Source: Vulcanimicrobiota bacterium
GTDB lineage: Bacteria; Vulcanimicrobiota; Xenobia; Xenobiales; JADMJV01
Direction of reading: 5' to 3'
NCBI GenBank assembly: GCA_023447635.1
Contig: JAEXNA010000203.1
Coordinates: 1 to 17,576 of the forward strand
Length of the DNA stretch: 17,576 nt
Position 1 is the stretch's first letter. Each line of letters starts with the position of its first letter. The notes below the pieces were generated by a model that made no database searches, had not been told where the DNA came from, and saw only the letters and a list, made by a program, of their open reading frames with translations. Positions 7,701 through 14,258 of the stretch are shown here, piece after piece. The position numbers and the translations under genes were made by a program.

Positions 7701-10435
7701 GCTCGGCCGGGCTGCTGCGCTATTCGGCCCACGCCCGCACCGCCGCTGTGCTGGCCTGGACCTTCGGTATCACCCCGAAGGTCAAGGACGTCTGGGTCCA
7801 TCAGTCCCAGAGTCTGGCGCTGATGCGAACCGTCTTCGCCCTGGAAGGCGGAGGCGACTCGCAGCAGTTCGAAAGCGAGGTCGCCGCCCGCATCTCGGAC
7901 TTCTGCAAAGACAAAGGGCTCTCGCTTACTCCGACCGAGGCCGAAGCCGCCGCCGAGTATCTGATCACGGAGTTGGGTCACCCCCAGGTGCGCTTCGCCA
8001 CCTCGGGCGATGCCGCCCGTATCAAAAACGGCTTTACCGCTCACCTGGAAAAGCACCATCACGCCGACACCTTCCGCACTCACCTCGACGGCCTGAAAGG
8101 CCAGGTGGATCGTCAGTTCGACCTGTGCCAGCGCTGGATCCGCACCTTCGTCGAAAGCCTGAGCAAAGGCAAAGGCGCCTCCCTGGCCCGAGCCCTGCTG
8201 GTCCAGGAAGAGGCCGCCGTCATGCTGATGACGGAAGGCCTGGTCGACCGCGACGTGGCCACCGCCGTGACCAATACCACGGTCAACAGCCTGCTCGGTC
8301 AGCACTCGCGCATCAGCGAGGGCTCGCTCGAGATCCGCCTGGACGAGTACCTGAGCCGACTCGAAGCCTATCGCGGTCAACACGTGCCCGCTTTCGCCGA
8401 CTACCTGAAGGCGCGTCACGAACTGCTGGTGCAAGAAAAGCACCGCCTGCGCCTGGACGAGTTCTCTCCCAAGGTGATGAGCTCGTTTGTTCGCAACAAG
8501 CTGATCAACGAAGTGTACCTGCCGCTGATCGGCGACAACCTGGCCAAGCAGATGGGCGCCGCGGGCAAGGACAAGCGCACCGACCAGATGGGCATGCTCT
8601 TGCTCATCTCGCCTCCCGGTTACGGTAAGACCACCATCATGGAGTACATCGCCAGTCGCCTGGGGCTAATCTTCGTGAAGGTCAACGGCCCCGCGCTGGG
8701 CCACACCGTCACCTCGCTAGACCCGGCCGAAGCCAACAACGCCACCGCCGCGCAAGAGGTCGAGAAGGTCAACTTCGGGCTAGAGATGGCCAACAACGTC
8801 ATGCTCTACCTCGACGATATCCAGCACTGTAACCCCGAGTTCTTGCAGAAGTTCATCTCGCTGTGTGACGGCCAGCGCCGCATCGAAGGCGTGTGGAGAG
8901 GCCGCACTCGCACCTACGACCTTAAAGGCAAGCGGTTCTGTATCATCATGGCCGGCAACCCGTATACCGAGACGGGCAGCCGCTTCCAGATCCCGGACAT
9001 GCTGGCCAACCGCGCCGACACCTACAACCTGGGCGACATTCTGGGCGGCAAGGAAGAGATTTTCGAGCTTTCCTATCTGGAAAACTCGCTGACCTCGAAC
9101 CCCGTGCTGTCGCCTCTGGCCGGACGCGATCCGCAGGACCTGTACAAGTTCGTGCAGATGGCCGAAGGGCTGCCGGTGCCGCTGTCCGATCTGAAACACG
9201 CCTACTCGGCCTCAGAGGCCGACGAGATCGTCAACGTCATCAAAAAGCTGCAGAAGGTGCAGCGCACGGTGCTGATGGTGAACAAGGAGTACATCCGCAG
9301 CGCCGCCCAGGACGACAAATACCGCACCGAACCGCCCTTCAAGCTGCAAGGCTCGTACCGTAACATGAACAAGATGTCCGAAAAGGTCGTCTCGGTCATG
9401 AACCCGCAAGAGCTGGATCAGGTGATCTCCGACCACTACGTGGGCGAATCGCAGACCCTGACCACCGGGTCCGAGCAGAATCTGCTGAAGCTCGGCGAGA
9501 TGCGCGGCACCTTGACCCCCGACCAGACCGAGCGCTGGGATTCCATCAAGAAGGGGTTCGCCCGCAACGCCATGGCCGGCGGCGACGAATCCGATCCGAT
9601 GACCCGCGTGACCAATGTGCTGGCCACCTTGTCGCAGCAGATGCAAGAGATTCCGCGCAGCATCGAGACCGCGGCTCAAACCGCCCGTCCCGCCGGCGAA
9701 GGGGAACCGTCGCGCATGACCCTGGATGCGACCTCGCTCGAGCCTTTGCAGGCTGCCCTGCAAAAGCTGGCCGAGCGTCCCATCGAGGCGCCTCAGACCT
9801 CGTCTCTGGAGCCCCAGATCGCCAAGTACCTGGCCGGCCTTCACGAGACCCTGGCCAAACTGGCCGAACGTCCGGCGACGCCTCCCCCCTCGAACAGTAA
9901 CGGAGGTGCCGACCTCAGTGGGGTGATCACGGGCCTGCAGGAGGCGTTGACCAAGATCGCCGAGCGTCCCGTCGCTCCGACCGCTCCGGCGGGACCTTCG
10001 GGAGCGGACTTCAGCCAGTACATGGCCGGTCTGCAGGAGGCGCTGACCAAACTGGCCGACCGGCCGGTACAGATCAGCGGGCCTGTGGCGGCCGGCCCTG
10101 CGGTGGGAGGTAGCCTGGTGGGAGGCGGTATGGTTGGAGGAGGTGCGGTTGGAGGGCCAACGGCCCCGCTGGCCGGTGGGGGCAGTCCCGCTCAACTGCC
10201 TTACCTGAACCCGCCCGACCGGGGCCCCTCTTTGGAGGATGCCCAGACCCGCGACGCTATCGAGAAAGTGCTGCAGTCGCTGCGCGCCATCGCGGAACTG
10301 GTCCGCGGGCCTCAGTCGCGCACCATTCTGCTGGACGGACGGCTGGTCGAGGCGTTCGACGCGCTGAAGGACGCCGAGGACCTGCAGGACGTTCTGCGGG
10401 CCCTGCAGCCAGTTCGTAAAGCCGGACCTCGATAG
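4703..10435 (+). CDS. Giant AAA+ ATPase ('DNA repair ATPase'-like), flotillin partner
   Basis: 1910 aa. GTG start with AAAGGA 8 nt upstream. Residues about 15-45 are a short coiled coil; about 50-480 look like a beta-rich domain that I associate, from memory, with DUF3686-type proteins deposited as 'ATPase involved in DNA repair'. About 490-850 is long and helical. About 1290-1580 is a single AAA+ module: Walker A PPGYGKT (1304-1310), Walker B YLDD with D1371 and D1372, sensor-1 N1419 in AGNPYT, and a candidate arginine finger R1437 in ANRAD. These are MoxR-like features. Walker B has DD rather than DE. The C terminus has four LAERP repeats (1677-1788), a Gly/Val-rich linker (about 1789-1830) and a final helical segment. 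There is no signal peptide or membrane segment, so it is cytoplasmic. Its gene lies 38 bp after the flotillin-like gene, so a joint complex is likely. No nuclease or DNA-binding motif is evident, and the DNA repair label is a database name rather than something seen here. Confidence 0.85.
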   Translation: MAEAEAPVEGAAGAPEEIEKGAYELLKGRLESQASELKKQVDALNIKRAELFGGKDITVLGTERIRTENNCVAQDMVAVNGLLLFGYNTQMGMKTLTSADMLALHRFELGEGTFDFPPLAKDDARNFLEDAKFQGSFSEMVRYLKTVRLRSLRVQGPKLLAHLQTGESKTDRKTLQWDVGDNGVSYLDDKGEIVFPPTHDFSWKETTRNDHVPGAHPHVNIANRVFVECVGGDLTIKVEDNTEDGEGVYREEVEQKNQALHDAKIAYHDAEELILLKILPYREKDWRYLVYNTRDKSVHRIDAIGASCVMLPEGHGLIFPGGYYLLEGSLKRFEGDFDGLILARAPLAAPNGEDVLYVFRNPDSGEVILLAYNLVSREMSTPIRCHGYSIFDDGTMVVFRTDENQEAGKVHPVQIWQTPFMSAEKYEAAPRSGSFMEKVGNASLVRGVSDCLSIARRIREQKPSTLTYGDLIRSVTRAVDTHHWLNHEEIGGISTVLKEIKQTSDLVLQEFDKVETLRKQAEKNASEIEAELAALVRTLRHEDWKELDPFVTALDSLRTMRGRVITISEMKYALTERLKAAEATVIEKFDLISEAAVKFLLEQDAFAPYRERIGAVETSVATVQKANEVVPLADELAAVGKGLEILQEIVATLQVEDPTLRTRILEQISEVTSLLNRVRALVANRRKTLGEAESVAEFSVQFKLFGQNVQSSLSLAETPEKVDETLSALLLSLEELEAKFGEFDTFLTDLYAKREEIMSSFAAKKQVLSDARQRRVDQLLQAADRVLEGIVRRATTLKDSDKLNTFFASDPMVMKVRDLADKLREQNDAVKAEELLARLKVARQDSTRGLRDRQEMFEDGENLVKLGRHKFNLNTEPMEMSLVPRDGGMAYHITGTDYFEKVQDQGFAATQKFWSQELISETPEITRSEYLAYCLLDDARKGAWKGLTLKDLFQASLDGQPKVLELVREYAGERYAEGYDRGVHDEDAANILTALLGLYRSAGLLRYSAHARTAAVLAWTFGITPKVKDVWVHQSQSLALMRTVFALEGGGDSQQFESEVAARISDFCKDKGLSLTPTEAEAAAEYLITELGHPQVRFATSGDAARIKNGFTAHLEKHHHADTFRTHLDGLKGQVDRQFDLCQRWIRTFVESLSKGKGASLARALLVQEEAAVMLMTEGLVDRDVATAVTNTTVNSLLGQHSRISEGSLEIRLDEYLSRLEAYRGQHVPAFADYLKARHELLVQEKHRLRLDEFSPKVMSSFVRNKLINEVYLPLIGDNLAKQMGAAGKDKRTDQMGMLLLISPPGYGKTTIMEYIASRLGLIFVKVNGPALGHTVTSLDPAEANNATAAQEVEKVNFGLEMANNVMLYLDDIQHCNPEFLQKFISLCDGQRRIEGVWRGRTRTYDLKGKRFCIIMAGNPYTETGSRFQIPDMLANRADTYNLGDILGGKEEIFELSYLENSLTSNPVLSPLAGRDPQDLYKFVQMAEGLPVPLSDLKHAYSASEADEIVNVIKKLQKVQRTVLMVNKEYIRSAAQDDKYRTEPPFKLQGSYRNMNKMSEKVVSVMNPQELDQVISDHYVGESQTLTTGSEQNLLKLGEMRGTLTPDQTERWDSIKKGFARNAMAGGDESDPMTRVTNVLATLSQQMQEIPRSIETAAQTARPAGEGEPSRMTLDATSLEPLQAALQKLAERPIEAPQTSSLEPQIAKYLAGLHETLAKLAERPATPPPSNSNGGADLSGVITGLQEALTKIAERPVAPTAPAGPSGADFSQYMAGLQEALTKLADRPVQISGPVAAGPAVGGSLVGGGMVGGGAVGGPTAPLAGGGSPAQLPYLNPPDRGPSLEDAQTRDAIEKVLQSLRAIAELVRGPQSRTILLDGRLVEAFDALKDAEDLQDVLRALQPVRKAGPR
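9731..10066 (+). repeat. Four protein-level LAERP repeats in the giant ATPase
   Basis: Within the 1910-aa ATPase, KLAERP-type motifs end at residues 1693, 1724, 1756 and 1788, a period of 31-32 residues. The core is an amphipathic helix GLQEALTKLAERP preceded by SGAD/SLEP-like caps and joined by Pro/Ala-rich linkers. Codons differ between copies, so the repeat is maintained at protein level. A Gly-rich linker follows, then a diverged helical end. They could be docking helices or oligomerisation hooks; that is inference. Confidence 0.85.
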
Positions 10436-10459
10436 GAGTGCCCGCCCGTGCGGGCTCTC
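10436..10459 (+). terminator. Hairpin directly after the giant ATPase stop
   Basis: Arms GAGTGCCCGC and GCGGGCTCTC flank a CCGT loop, with nine of ten pairs matched, starting on the first base after the TAG stop. There is no U-tract, so it is a weak intrinsic terminator at best. It could be a 3' end-stabilising or pausing structure that only partly separates the downstream genes. Confidence 0.4.
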
Positions 10460-10526
10460 GGGGCCTGAGGTCGGGTCCACCGGGAGCCCGCTCCTCTCCA
10501 ACCTCCGTCCCCTCCAACCTCCAACC

Positions 10527-10542
10527 CGGAGGCTGACCTCCG
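10527..10542 (+). promoter_or_regulatory. CGGAGG/CCTCCG hairpin in a pyrimidine-rich leader
   Basis: A 6-bp stem with a CTGA tetraloop, 35 nt before the start of the next gene. Just upstream (about 10490-10525) CCTCC occurs three more times inside a nearly duplicated CTCCAACCTCC sequence. CCTCC is the anti-Shine-Dalgarno core, so several alternative pairings with the single GGAGG are possible. Function is unknown. Confidence 0.3.
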
Positions 10543-10577
10543 ATTAGGGCCAGCGCTGGTGGGGAACATCTGATCCC

Positions 10578-11039
10578 ATGCTGCTGCTGTTCATCGGGCT
10601 AGGGGTCCTTCTGCTCACGGGGTTCGTGACGGTGGCGACCGAGACGTTCACCCACCTGGTCATGGGAAGCTCCCTGTGGTCGACCCTGCGGGAATTCTTG
10701 TTGGAAAGCTGGCTCTTTGCTCTGACCGCCTGCGGTTGGGCCGGGACGGTCTGGCTGGGGCTGAGATATCTCGGCTTTCAGGTGGGCTTCGCCTGGGTGC
10801 TCGAAGTGATGGCGTTTGCGCATCTGCCGCTGCTGGCGTACCCGCTGACCATCATCCCCACCATCGGCTACCGACTCGAGCAGATCCTGCGCGGTATGGT
10901 CTTCCTGAGCCTGGTCCTGGCGCTGCTCTACAAGTGCCAGGTGACCACCCTGACGGCGCTGATCCTAGGTCTGCCGGGGTGGAGCGCCCACTTCCTGGCC
11001 ATGGAGATGCGCCTGCTGCGTCGGGGTCATCAGGCATGA
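10578..11039 (+). CDS. Small multi-spanning membrane protein, unrecognised
   Basis: 153 aa with about four hydrophobic segments: residues 1-20 (LLLFIGLGVLLL), about 43-63 (FALTACGWAGTVWLGL), about 70-95 (GFAWVLEVMAFAHLPLL) and about 112-137. The C terminus is basic (RLLRRGHQA). I do not recognise the family; the layout recalls small Yip1-like or other four-helix inner-membrane proteins, but no defining motif supports that. The ribosome site is weak (GGGGA about 12 nt upstream of the ATG). It overlaps the next gene by ATGA, so the two are translationally coupled. Coupling to a membrane-tethered hydrolase suggests they act together at the membrane. It may be read through from the ATPase transcript across a 142-bp gap. 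Confidence 0.75.
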   Translation: MLLLFIGLGVLLLTGFVTVATETFTHLVMGSSLWSTLREFLLESWLFALTACGWAGTVWLGLRYLGFQVGFAWVLEVMAFAHLPLLAYPLTIIPTIGYRLEQILRGMVFLSLVLALLYKCQVTTLTALILGLPGWSAHFLAMEMRLLRRGHQA

Positions 11040-11944
11040 TTCTCGCCATCCTTCTCGGCGTTTTGCTCTTGCCCGTCCTGCTGGCCCCGTTCGAGACGGC
11101 CGGCTGGTGGACCCAGCGACGCCAGCGCCACAGCGTCTTACCCATCGTGCCGCCCCGGGCGCCCGAGGGGACCCGAGCTCAACTGGTCTACTTTACAGGG
11201 GTGGCGGGCTACTCGGGAGAGTTTCTGGCCCGTCGCGAAGCGGCCTTGCTCGAGCGGATCAAGACCTCGTTCCCGGACGTGACCGTGCACAGTGAAGTGT
11301 TCCCCTACTCGGTCAACAACAATCCGCTCAACGGCGAGCGGGCCTTTGCCAAACTTTGGGAGTGGCTGCACAACTGGCGCCTGAAGGTACCCAACAACGT
11401 GTTCGACGCCCTGATCGTGGCGCGCAACGTAGGTCAACTTCTGGTCTCGGCCGACCCGCGCTACGGACCGTTTTTCAACCGTGGCCTGGCCGAGGTGCTG
11501 CGCACCCGCCTGGACCCCAGCCTGCCGACCATCTTCCTGGCCTACTCTGGCGGGGCCCAGATGGCCATTGGGGCGGCCGGTCACTACGCGGTCAACCACG
11601 CTGCGCCGCTGCATCTGGTGGCCCTGGGCGGCGTGTTTACCGACGACCCCGCCGTGAAGAAGTTTGCCAGCGTCACCCAACTGGTGGGCAGCGGCGACCG
11701 CTTCATCGTCAAATTGGGCAGCCTGATCTTCCCTGGTCTGTGGCGCTGGATGTTCTGGTCCGACTGGAACCGCTACCGGCGTAGCGATCGCTTCCGCAGG
11801 TTGGCTTCAGGGCCGCACTGGCACGTCGGCAAACGAGACTACTTCTCTCTCAAACCGATGGACGGAGAAAGCGGACCTTCCTACGCCGATGCCTGCTATA
11901 CCGTGCTGGAGCCCCGACTCGACGAGCTCTTGAGCACGCCCTAG
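11036..11944 (+). CDS. Membrane-anchored alpha/beta-hydrolase-like protein
   Basis: 302 aa. An N-terminal hydrophobic segment (residues 1-18, MILAILLGVLLLPVLLAP) followed by WWTQRRQRH suggests a membrane anchor or uncleaved signal. The body carries a plausible hydrolase triad: S171 in AYSGGAQ (a nucleophile elbow with Ala for the first Gly), D221 in GSGDRF, and H261 or H263 in PHWHVG. An early GYSGEF near the oxyanion-hole position also fits. Substrate is unknown; it belongs to no family I can name. The ATG at 11036 overlaps the TGA of the membrane-protein gene. A longer frame from 10676 is possible but would lie inside the upstream gene with an implausible Arg/Gly-rich extension. Its stop lies in a CTAG shared with the convergent hydrolase gene. 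Confidence 0.78.
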   Translation: MILAILLGVLLLPVLLAPFETAGWWTQRRQRHSVLPIVPPRAPEGTRAQLVYFTGVAGYSGEFLARREAALLERIKTSFPDVTVHSEVFPYSVNNNPLNGERAFAKLWEWLHNWRLKVPNNVFDALIVARNVGQLLVSADPRYGPFFNRGLAEVLRTRLDPSLPTIFLAYSGGAQMAIGAAGHYAVNHAAPLHLVALGGVFTDDPAVKKFASVTQLVGSGDRFIVKLGSLIFPGLWRWMFWSDWNRYRRSDRFRRLASGPHWHVGKRDYFSLKPMDGESGPSYADACYTVLEPRLDELLSTP

Positions 11945-13035
11945 CGCGCCGGGGGCGGCGCGAGCTGCCCCTCCAGGAAGTCCTCGATGGCCCAGGCGCT
12001 GAGCACCCCGGTCGGACCGTAAAGCACCACGTCGCCTCCGTGCTCGGCCCAGGGCAGCTCCAGGAGATGATGGGGCACCTCTAACTGAGCCAGGCGGCCG
12101 GACAACATCTGGCTCTGGCGCAGATAGACTAGCGAGTCCCGCCCCCCGTGAATCAACAGGGTAGGAGGGCTGGAGGCGTCGGCCCGATGGATAGGAGAGG
12201 CTTCTCGGTAGACCTCGGGCTTGTCGGCCGGACTGCCGCCCAGAAACTGCGAGAGCGCTTCCTGAGAGTTCAGAACCGCCGGATTGCTGGGGTTCTCCCA
12301 GCTCCACACCATATCCACCGGCGGGTAGAAGGCGATCACGCCAGCCACCTGCTGGGAGTGAGTGTAAGCCGCCAGTAGGGCCAGATGTCCGCCTGAAGAG
12401 CGACCGGCCAGGAACAGCGGAAGCGAGTCCTGACTCAGTTTGGCGATAGCGGCGTCCAGGTCTTCCGGGGCGCTGGGATAAGGGTAGTTGGGCGCCAGAC
12501 GGTAGGTCAGAGAGACCACCTCGTAGCCCCGCGAGGCCAGGTAGGTCAAAAGCTGAGGGTAGTCTTTGCGCGTTCCGTTCCGCCAGGAGCCGCCGTGCAC
12601 AAACAGGATACGGGCTCGGGCGGGCAGCTTCTGGGGCTGATAGCGGTCCCACTCTAAGCGGTCCTTATAGACCTCGGTGACCACTTTGACGTCGCATAGT
12701 CGCGGGCCCAGTCGGGTGGCGGGGCGGTTCAGCCGATAGCCGGGAAACGCCCGCTCCATGTCGATCGGTAGCTGACGCCCCACGCGGACCGCTCCCACCC
12801 AGGGATAGAGCGAAAGTCCAGCGATGAGCAGCAAGGCTGCCAGACTGAATTTAGGCGACTTCAGGGCCAGCCCTACGGCAGGGAGCAGCGCCAGGGCAAA
12901 AACCCCCGCCCCCATCTCGGGCATCAGCACTCGCAGCACCCAGAACGGCTGGGCGATGGCCGGCGGGAAGCTGGCCAGGAGCAAGAGGAGCAGTACGGCC
13001 AAAAGGGCCAGAGCGAACCGCTCCAGTCGGGTCAT
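11941..13035 (-). CDS. Alpha/beta hydrolase (BD-FAE/esterase-lipase type) with membrane N-terminus
   Basis: 364 aa. Residues about 1-85 contain three hydrophobic stretches (ALALLAVLLLLLLASF, VFALALLPAVGLAL, LAALLLIAGLSLY), so the enzyme is likely membrane-bound with its catalytic domain on one face. From about 140 it is a classical alpha/beta hydrolase: HGGSW oxyanion loop, nucleophile elbow GRSSG with S213, D300 in HGGRDSLV and H332 in AEHGGD. This is the arrangement of the HSL/BD-FAE carboxylesterase group. The substrate is not predictable. The ATG follows the zinc-ribbon gene stop by one base, with AGGAGAT about 11 nt upstream inside that gene, indicating translational coupling. Its stop is embedded in the CTAG shared with the plus-strand hydrolase. 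Confidence 0.9.
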   Translation of the reverse strand: MTRLERFALALLAVLLLLLLASFPPAIAQPFWVLRVLMPEMGAGVFALALLPAVGLALKSPKFSLAALLLIAGLSLYPWVGAVRVGRQLPIDMERAFPGYRLNRPATRLGPRLCDVKVVTEVYKDRLEWDRYQPQKLPARARILFVHGGSWRNGTRKDYPQLLTYLASRGYEVVSLTYRLAPNYPYPSAPEDLDAAIAKLSQDSLPLFLAGRSSGGHLALLAAYTHSQQVAGVIAFYPPVDMVWSWENPSNPAVLNSQEALSQFLGGSPADKPEVYREASPIHRADASSPPTLLIHGGRDSLVYLRQSQMLSGRLAQLEVPHHLLELPWAEHGGDVVLYGPTGVLSAWAIEDFLEGQLAPPPAR

Positions 13036-13036
13036 G

Positions 13037-13375
13037 CTACTTGAAGATCTCCTGTAACTCCCAGCGATCGAGGAACATGCCGCGGCAAGCGCCGCAGATA
13101 TCGAGGGAGATTCCTCGATACAGATGCACCTCCAGGCGGATACCGCAGCGGGGGCAGAGGCGGTCGCCTTCGGGTTTCGTCTTGCGGGTGTCGTCGAAGG
13201 TCATCGGCTGAAGCAGATGCTTCCCGTTGACGTCCATCAGGGCTAACTGCTCGGGTTCGTCCCGGTCCAGCCACAACCCGTCGCAGAAGCGACACTCGTC
13301 GATGGAAAGTTCCCCCAGTTCGACCGGGCGCATCTGCTCCTGGCAAGCCGGGCACATCACATTATCGGCGCTCAT
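13037..13375 (-). CDS. Double zinc-ribbon protein (zf-TFIIB type)
   Basis: 112 aa built of two zf-TFIIB-like ribbons. The first has C8-x2-C11 and C28-x2-C31 followed by GLWLDRDE; the second has C74-x2-C77 and C94-x2-C97 followed by GMFLDRWE. All eight metal ligands are present. The LDR-x-E tail after the second Cys pair is typical of the family. In bacteria these are small proteins of unclear role; binding of zinc is expected, DNA binding is not established. It is co-transcribed with the downstream hydrolase (1-bp gap). The 85-bp region back to the PycTM-like gene holds no clear promoter or terminator, so all three minus genes may form one transcript. Confidence 0.88.
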   Translation of the reverse strand: MSADNVMCPACQEQMRPVELGELSIDECRFCDGLWLDRDEPEQLALMDVNGKHLLQPMTFDDTRKTKPEGDRLCPRCGIRLEVHLYRGISLDICGACRGMFLDRWELQEIFK

Positions 13376-13460
13376 CTCGATAGGGTTTGCCCGACCCTCG
13401 GTTTCCCCTTTGCGGCCCGGAAGGTGGATAGCGCTACGGATGGGGTCTTTAGCCGAACCT

Positions 13461-14036
13461 TCAGGCCTGGGCGAAAAAGGGGACCAGGTTCACTGTGACC
13501 CAGGCGGCCATGGCCACGCTGGTCACCTTTTGGGCCGTGGCGTACTGGCTGAACTTTCGTTTGGCGATGTCGGCGATGATGTAGGTCCGCTGAAGCAGGG
13601 CGCGCCGGCGGGCGTCGGGGTTCGAGCGGCCGTAGGCTCGGCAGTAGTCCTCGCCTGACTTGTGACTGCCGATGGTGCCGAAAAAGATAAAGTCGTCGCC
13701 TTGCCATCCGCTGGGGCGTTTCCGCACGATCGGCGACGAACCGCCGTTCTCTTCGTCGCTCCCCGCCTTCGATGAGATCACCTGAAAGCACAGGAAGACA
13801 GCCAGCGACGCGACCATGACCGCAGCCGCCTTCATCATACCGACCTGACCGGCGTTGGGCAGCGCGGCGACGGCCGCGATCAGCAAGGAGTTCAGCAGGA
13901 TCAGGCTACCGGCCTTGCTATCGGCAAACTCGACCAGGCCCTGGTTGTATTGGAGAACTCCCAGCAACTCTTCGAAGGAAGGTCGGAGGTCGTCGGGAGC
14001 GCCTGTGTAGGAGACCATTGCTTGGGTTTGTGCCAT
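13461..14036 (-). CDS. Pycsar effector-like membrane protein (PycTM/DUF5706)
   Basis: 191 aa. N-terminal helix, then VEFADSKAGSLILLNSLLIA with the ADSKAG motif (38-43) at the start of TM1, TM2 at about 68-87, a soluble part with FFGTI (118-122), QRTYIIADIAKRKF, and a third hydrophobic helix near the C terminus. The ADxKAG-then-TM pattern and the later Y/I-A-x-x-KF block match the PycTM (formerly DUF5706) domain. In Pycsar systems such proteins are membrane effectors activated by cCMP or cUMP. No uridylate/cytidylate cyclase lies in this window, so it may be orphan, have a distant cyclase, or do another job. The ATG at 14036 gives the natural start; the frame extends upstream to a GTG at 14084, which has no Shine-Dalgarno. 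The ATG's own site is also weak. Confidence 0.75.
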   Translation of the reverse strand: MAQTQAMVSYTGAPDDLRPSFEELLGVLQYNQGLVEFADSKAGSLILLNSLLIAAVAALPNAGQVGMMKAAAVMVASLAVFLCFQVISSKAGSDEENGGSSPIVRKRPSGWQGDDFIFFGTIGSHKSGEDYCRAYGRSNPDARRRALLQRTYIIADIAKRKFSQYATAQKVTSVAMAAWVTVNLVPFFAQA

Positions 14037-14080
14037 AGCCGCAGAGTACGGGAGCGGCCTCCCCGGGTCAGCGATCCCTG

Positions 14081-14091
14081 TCACACTGTGA
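14081..14091. promoter_or_regulatory. Perfect dyad TCACA-C-TGTGA in a divergent region
   Basis: An 11-bp palindrome 45 bp upstream of the PycTM-like start and about 120 bp before the cysteine desulfurase promoter. It is the reverse order of a CRP-type half-site pair (TGTGA-N6-TCACA), so CRP/FNR binding is not supported. Function unknown. Confidence 0.2.
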
Positions 14092-14207
14092 GTCAGACCG
14101 CTCTACCTCTGCCCCTCTGGGGCGCCGTCAGGCGCTGGGATGGGGTCGCGGAGGGCTATTCTGCGAAGCTTGCGGTTTCGCTCGTCGCAGCCCGGATCCC
14201 ACCCGGT

Positions 14208-14236
14208 TTGACGCCGTAACGTGGCGGCCCTATACT
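14208..14236 (+). promoter_or_regulatory. Sigma-70-type promoter for the cysteine desulfurase-mnmA operon
   Basis: TTGACG (14208-14213), a 17-bp spacer and TATACT (14231-14236). This is a near-consensus match at optimal spacing. Transcription would start at about 14243, leaving a leader of roughly 15 nt before the ATG at 14259, which has only a weak TGGAT site. Confidence 0.75.
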
Positions 14237-14258
14237 GGCGCCAACTCTGGATTTCCCT

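Noticed and set aside
4703..10435. Assignment of the giant ATPase to DNA repair
   Set aside because: Only the database name suggests it; there is no nuclease, helicase or DNA-binding motif, and the operon partner is a membrane scaffold.
4661..10501. Long antisense frames opposite the giant ATPase (4661-5935, 6908-8443, 9212-10501)
   Set aside because: Mirror-codon shadows of a high-GC gene with no recognisable motifs or ribosome sites.
10676..11944. 422-aa version of the anchored hydrolase
   Set aside because: The first 120 residues lie inside the membrane-protein gene in another frame and are Arg/Gly/Ala-rich shadow. The ATG at 11036 gives a proper hydrophobic anchor and an ATGA overlap.
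14081..14091. CRP/FNR binding site
   Set aside because: Half-sites are in the wrong order and spacing for either protein.
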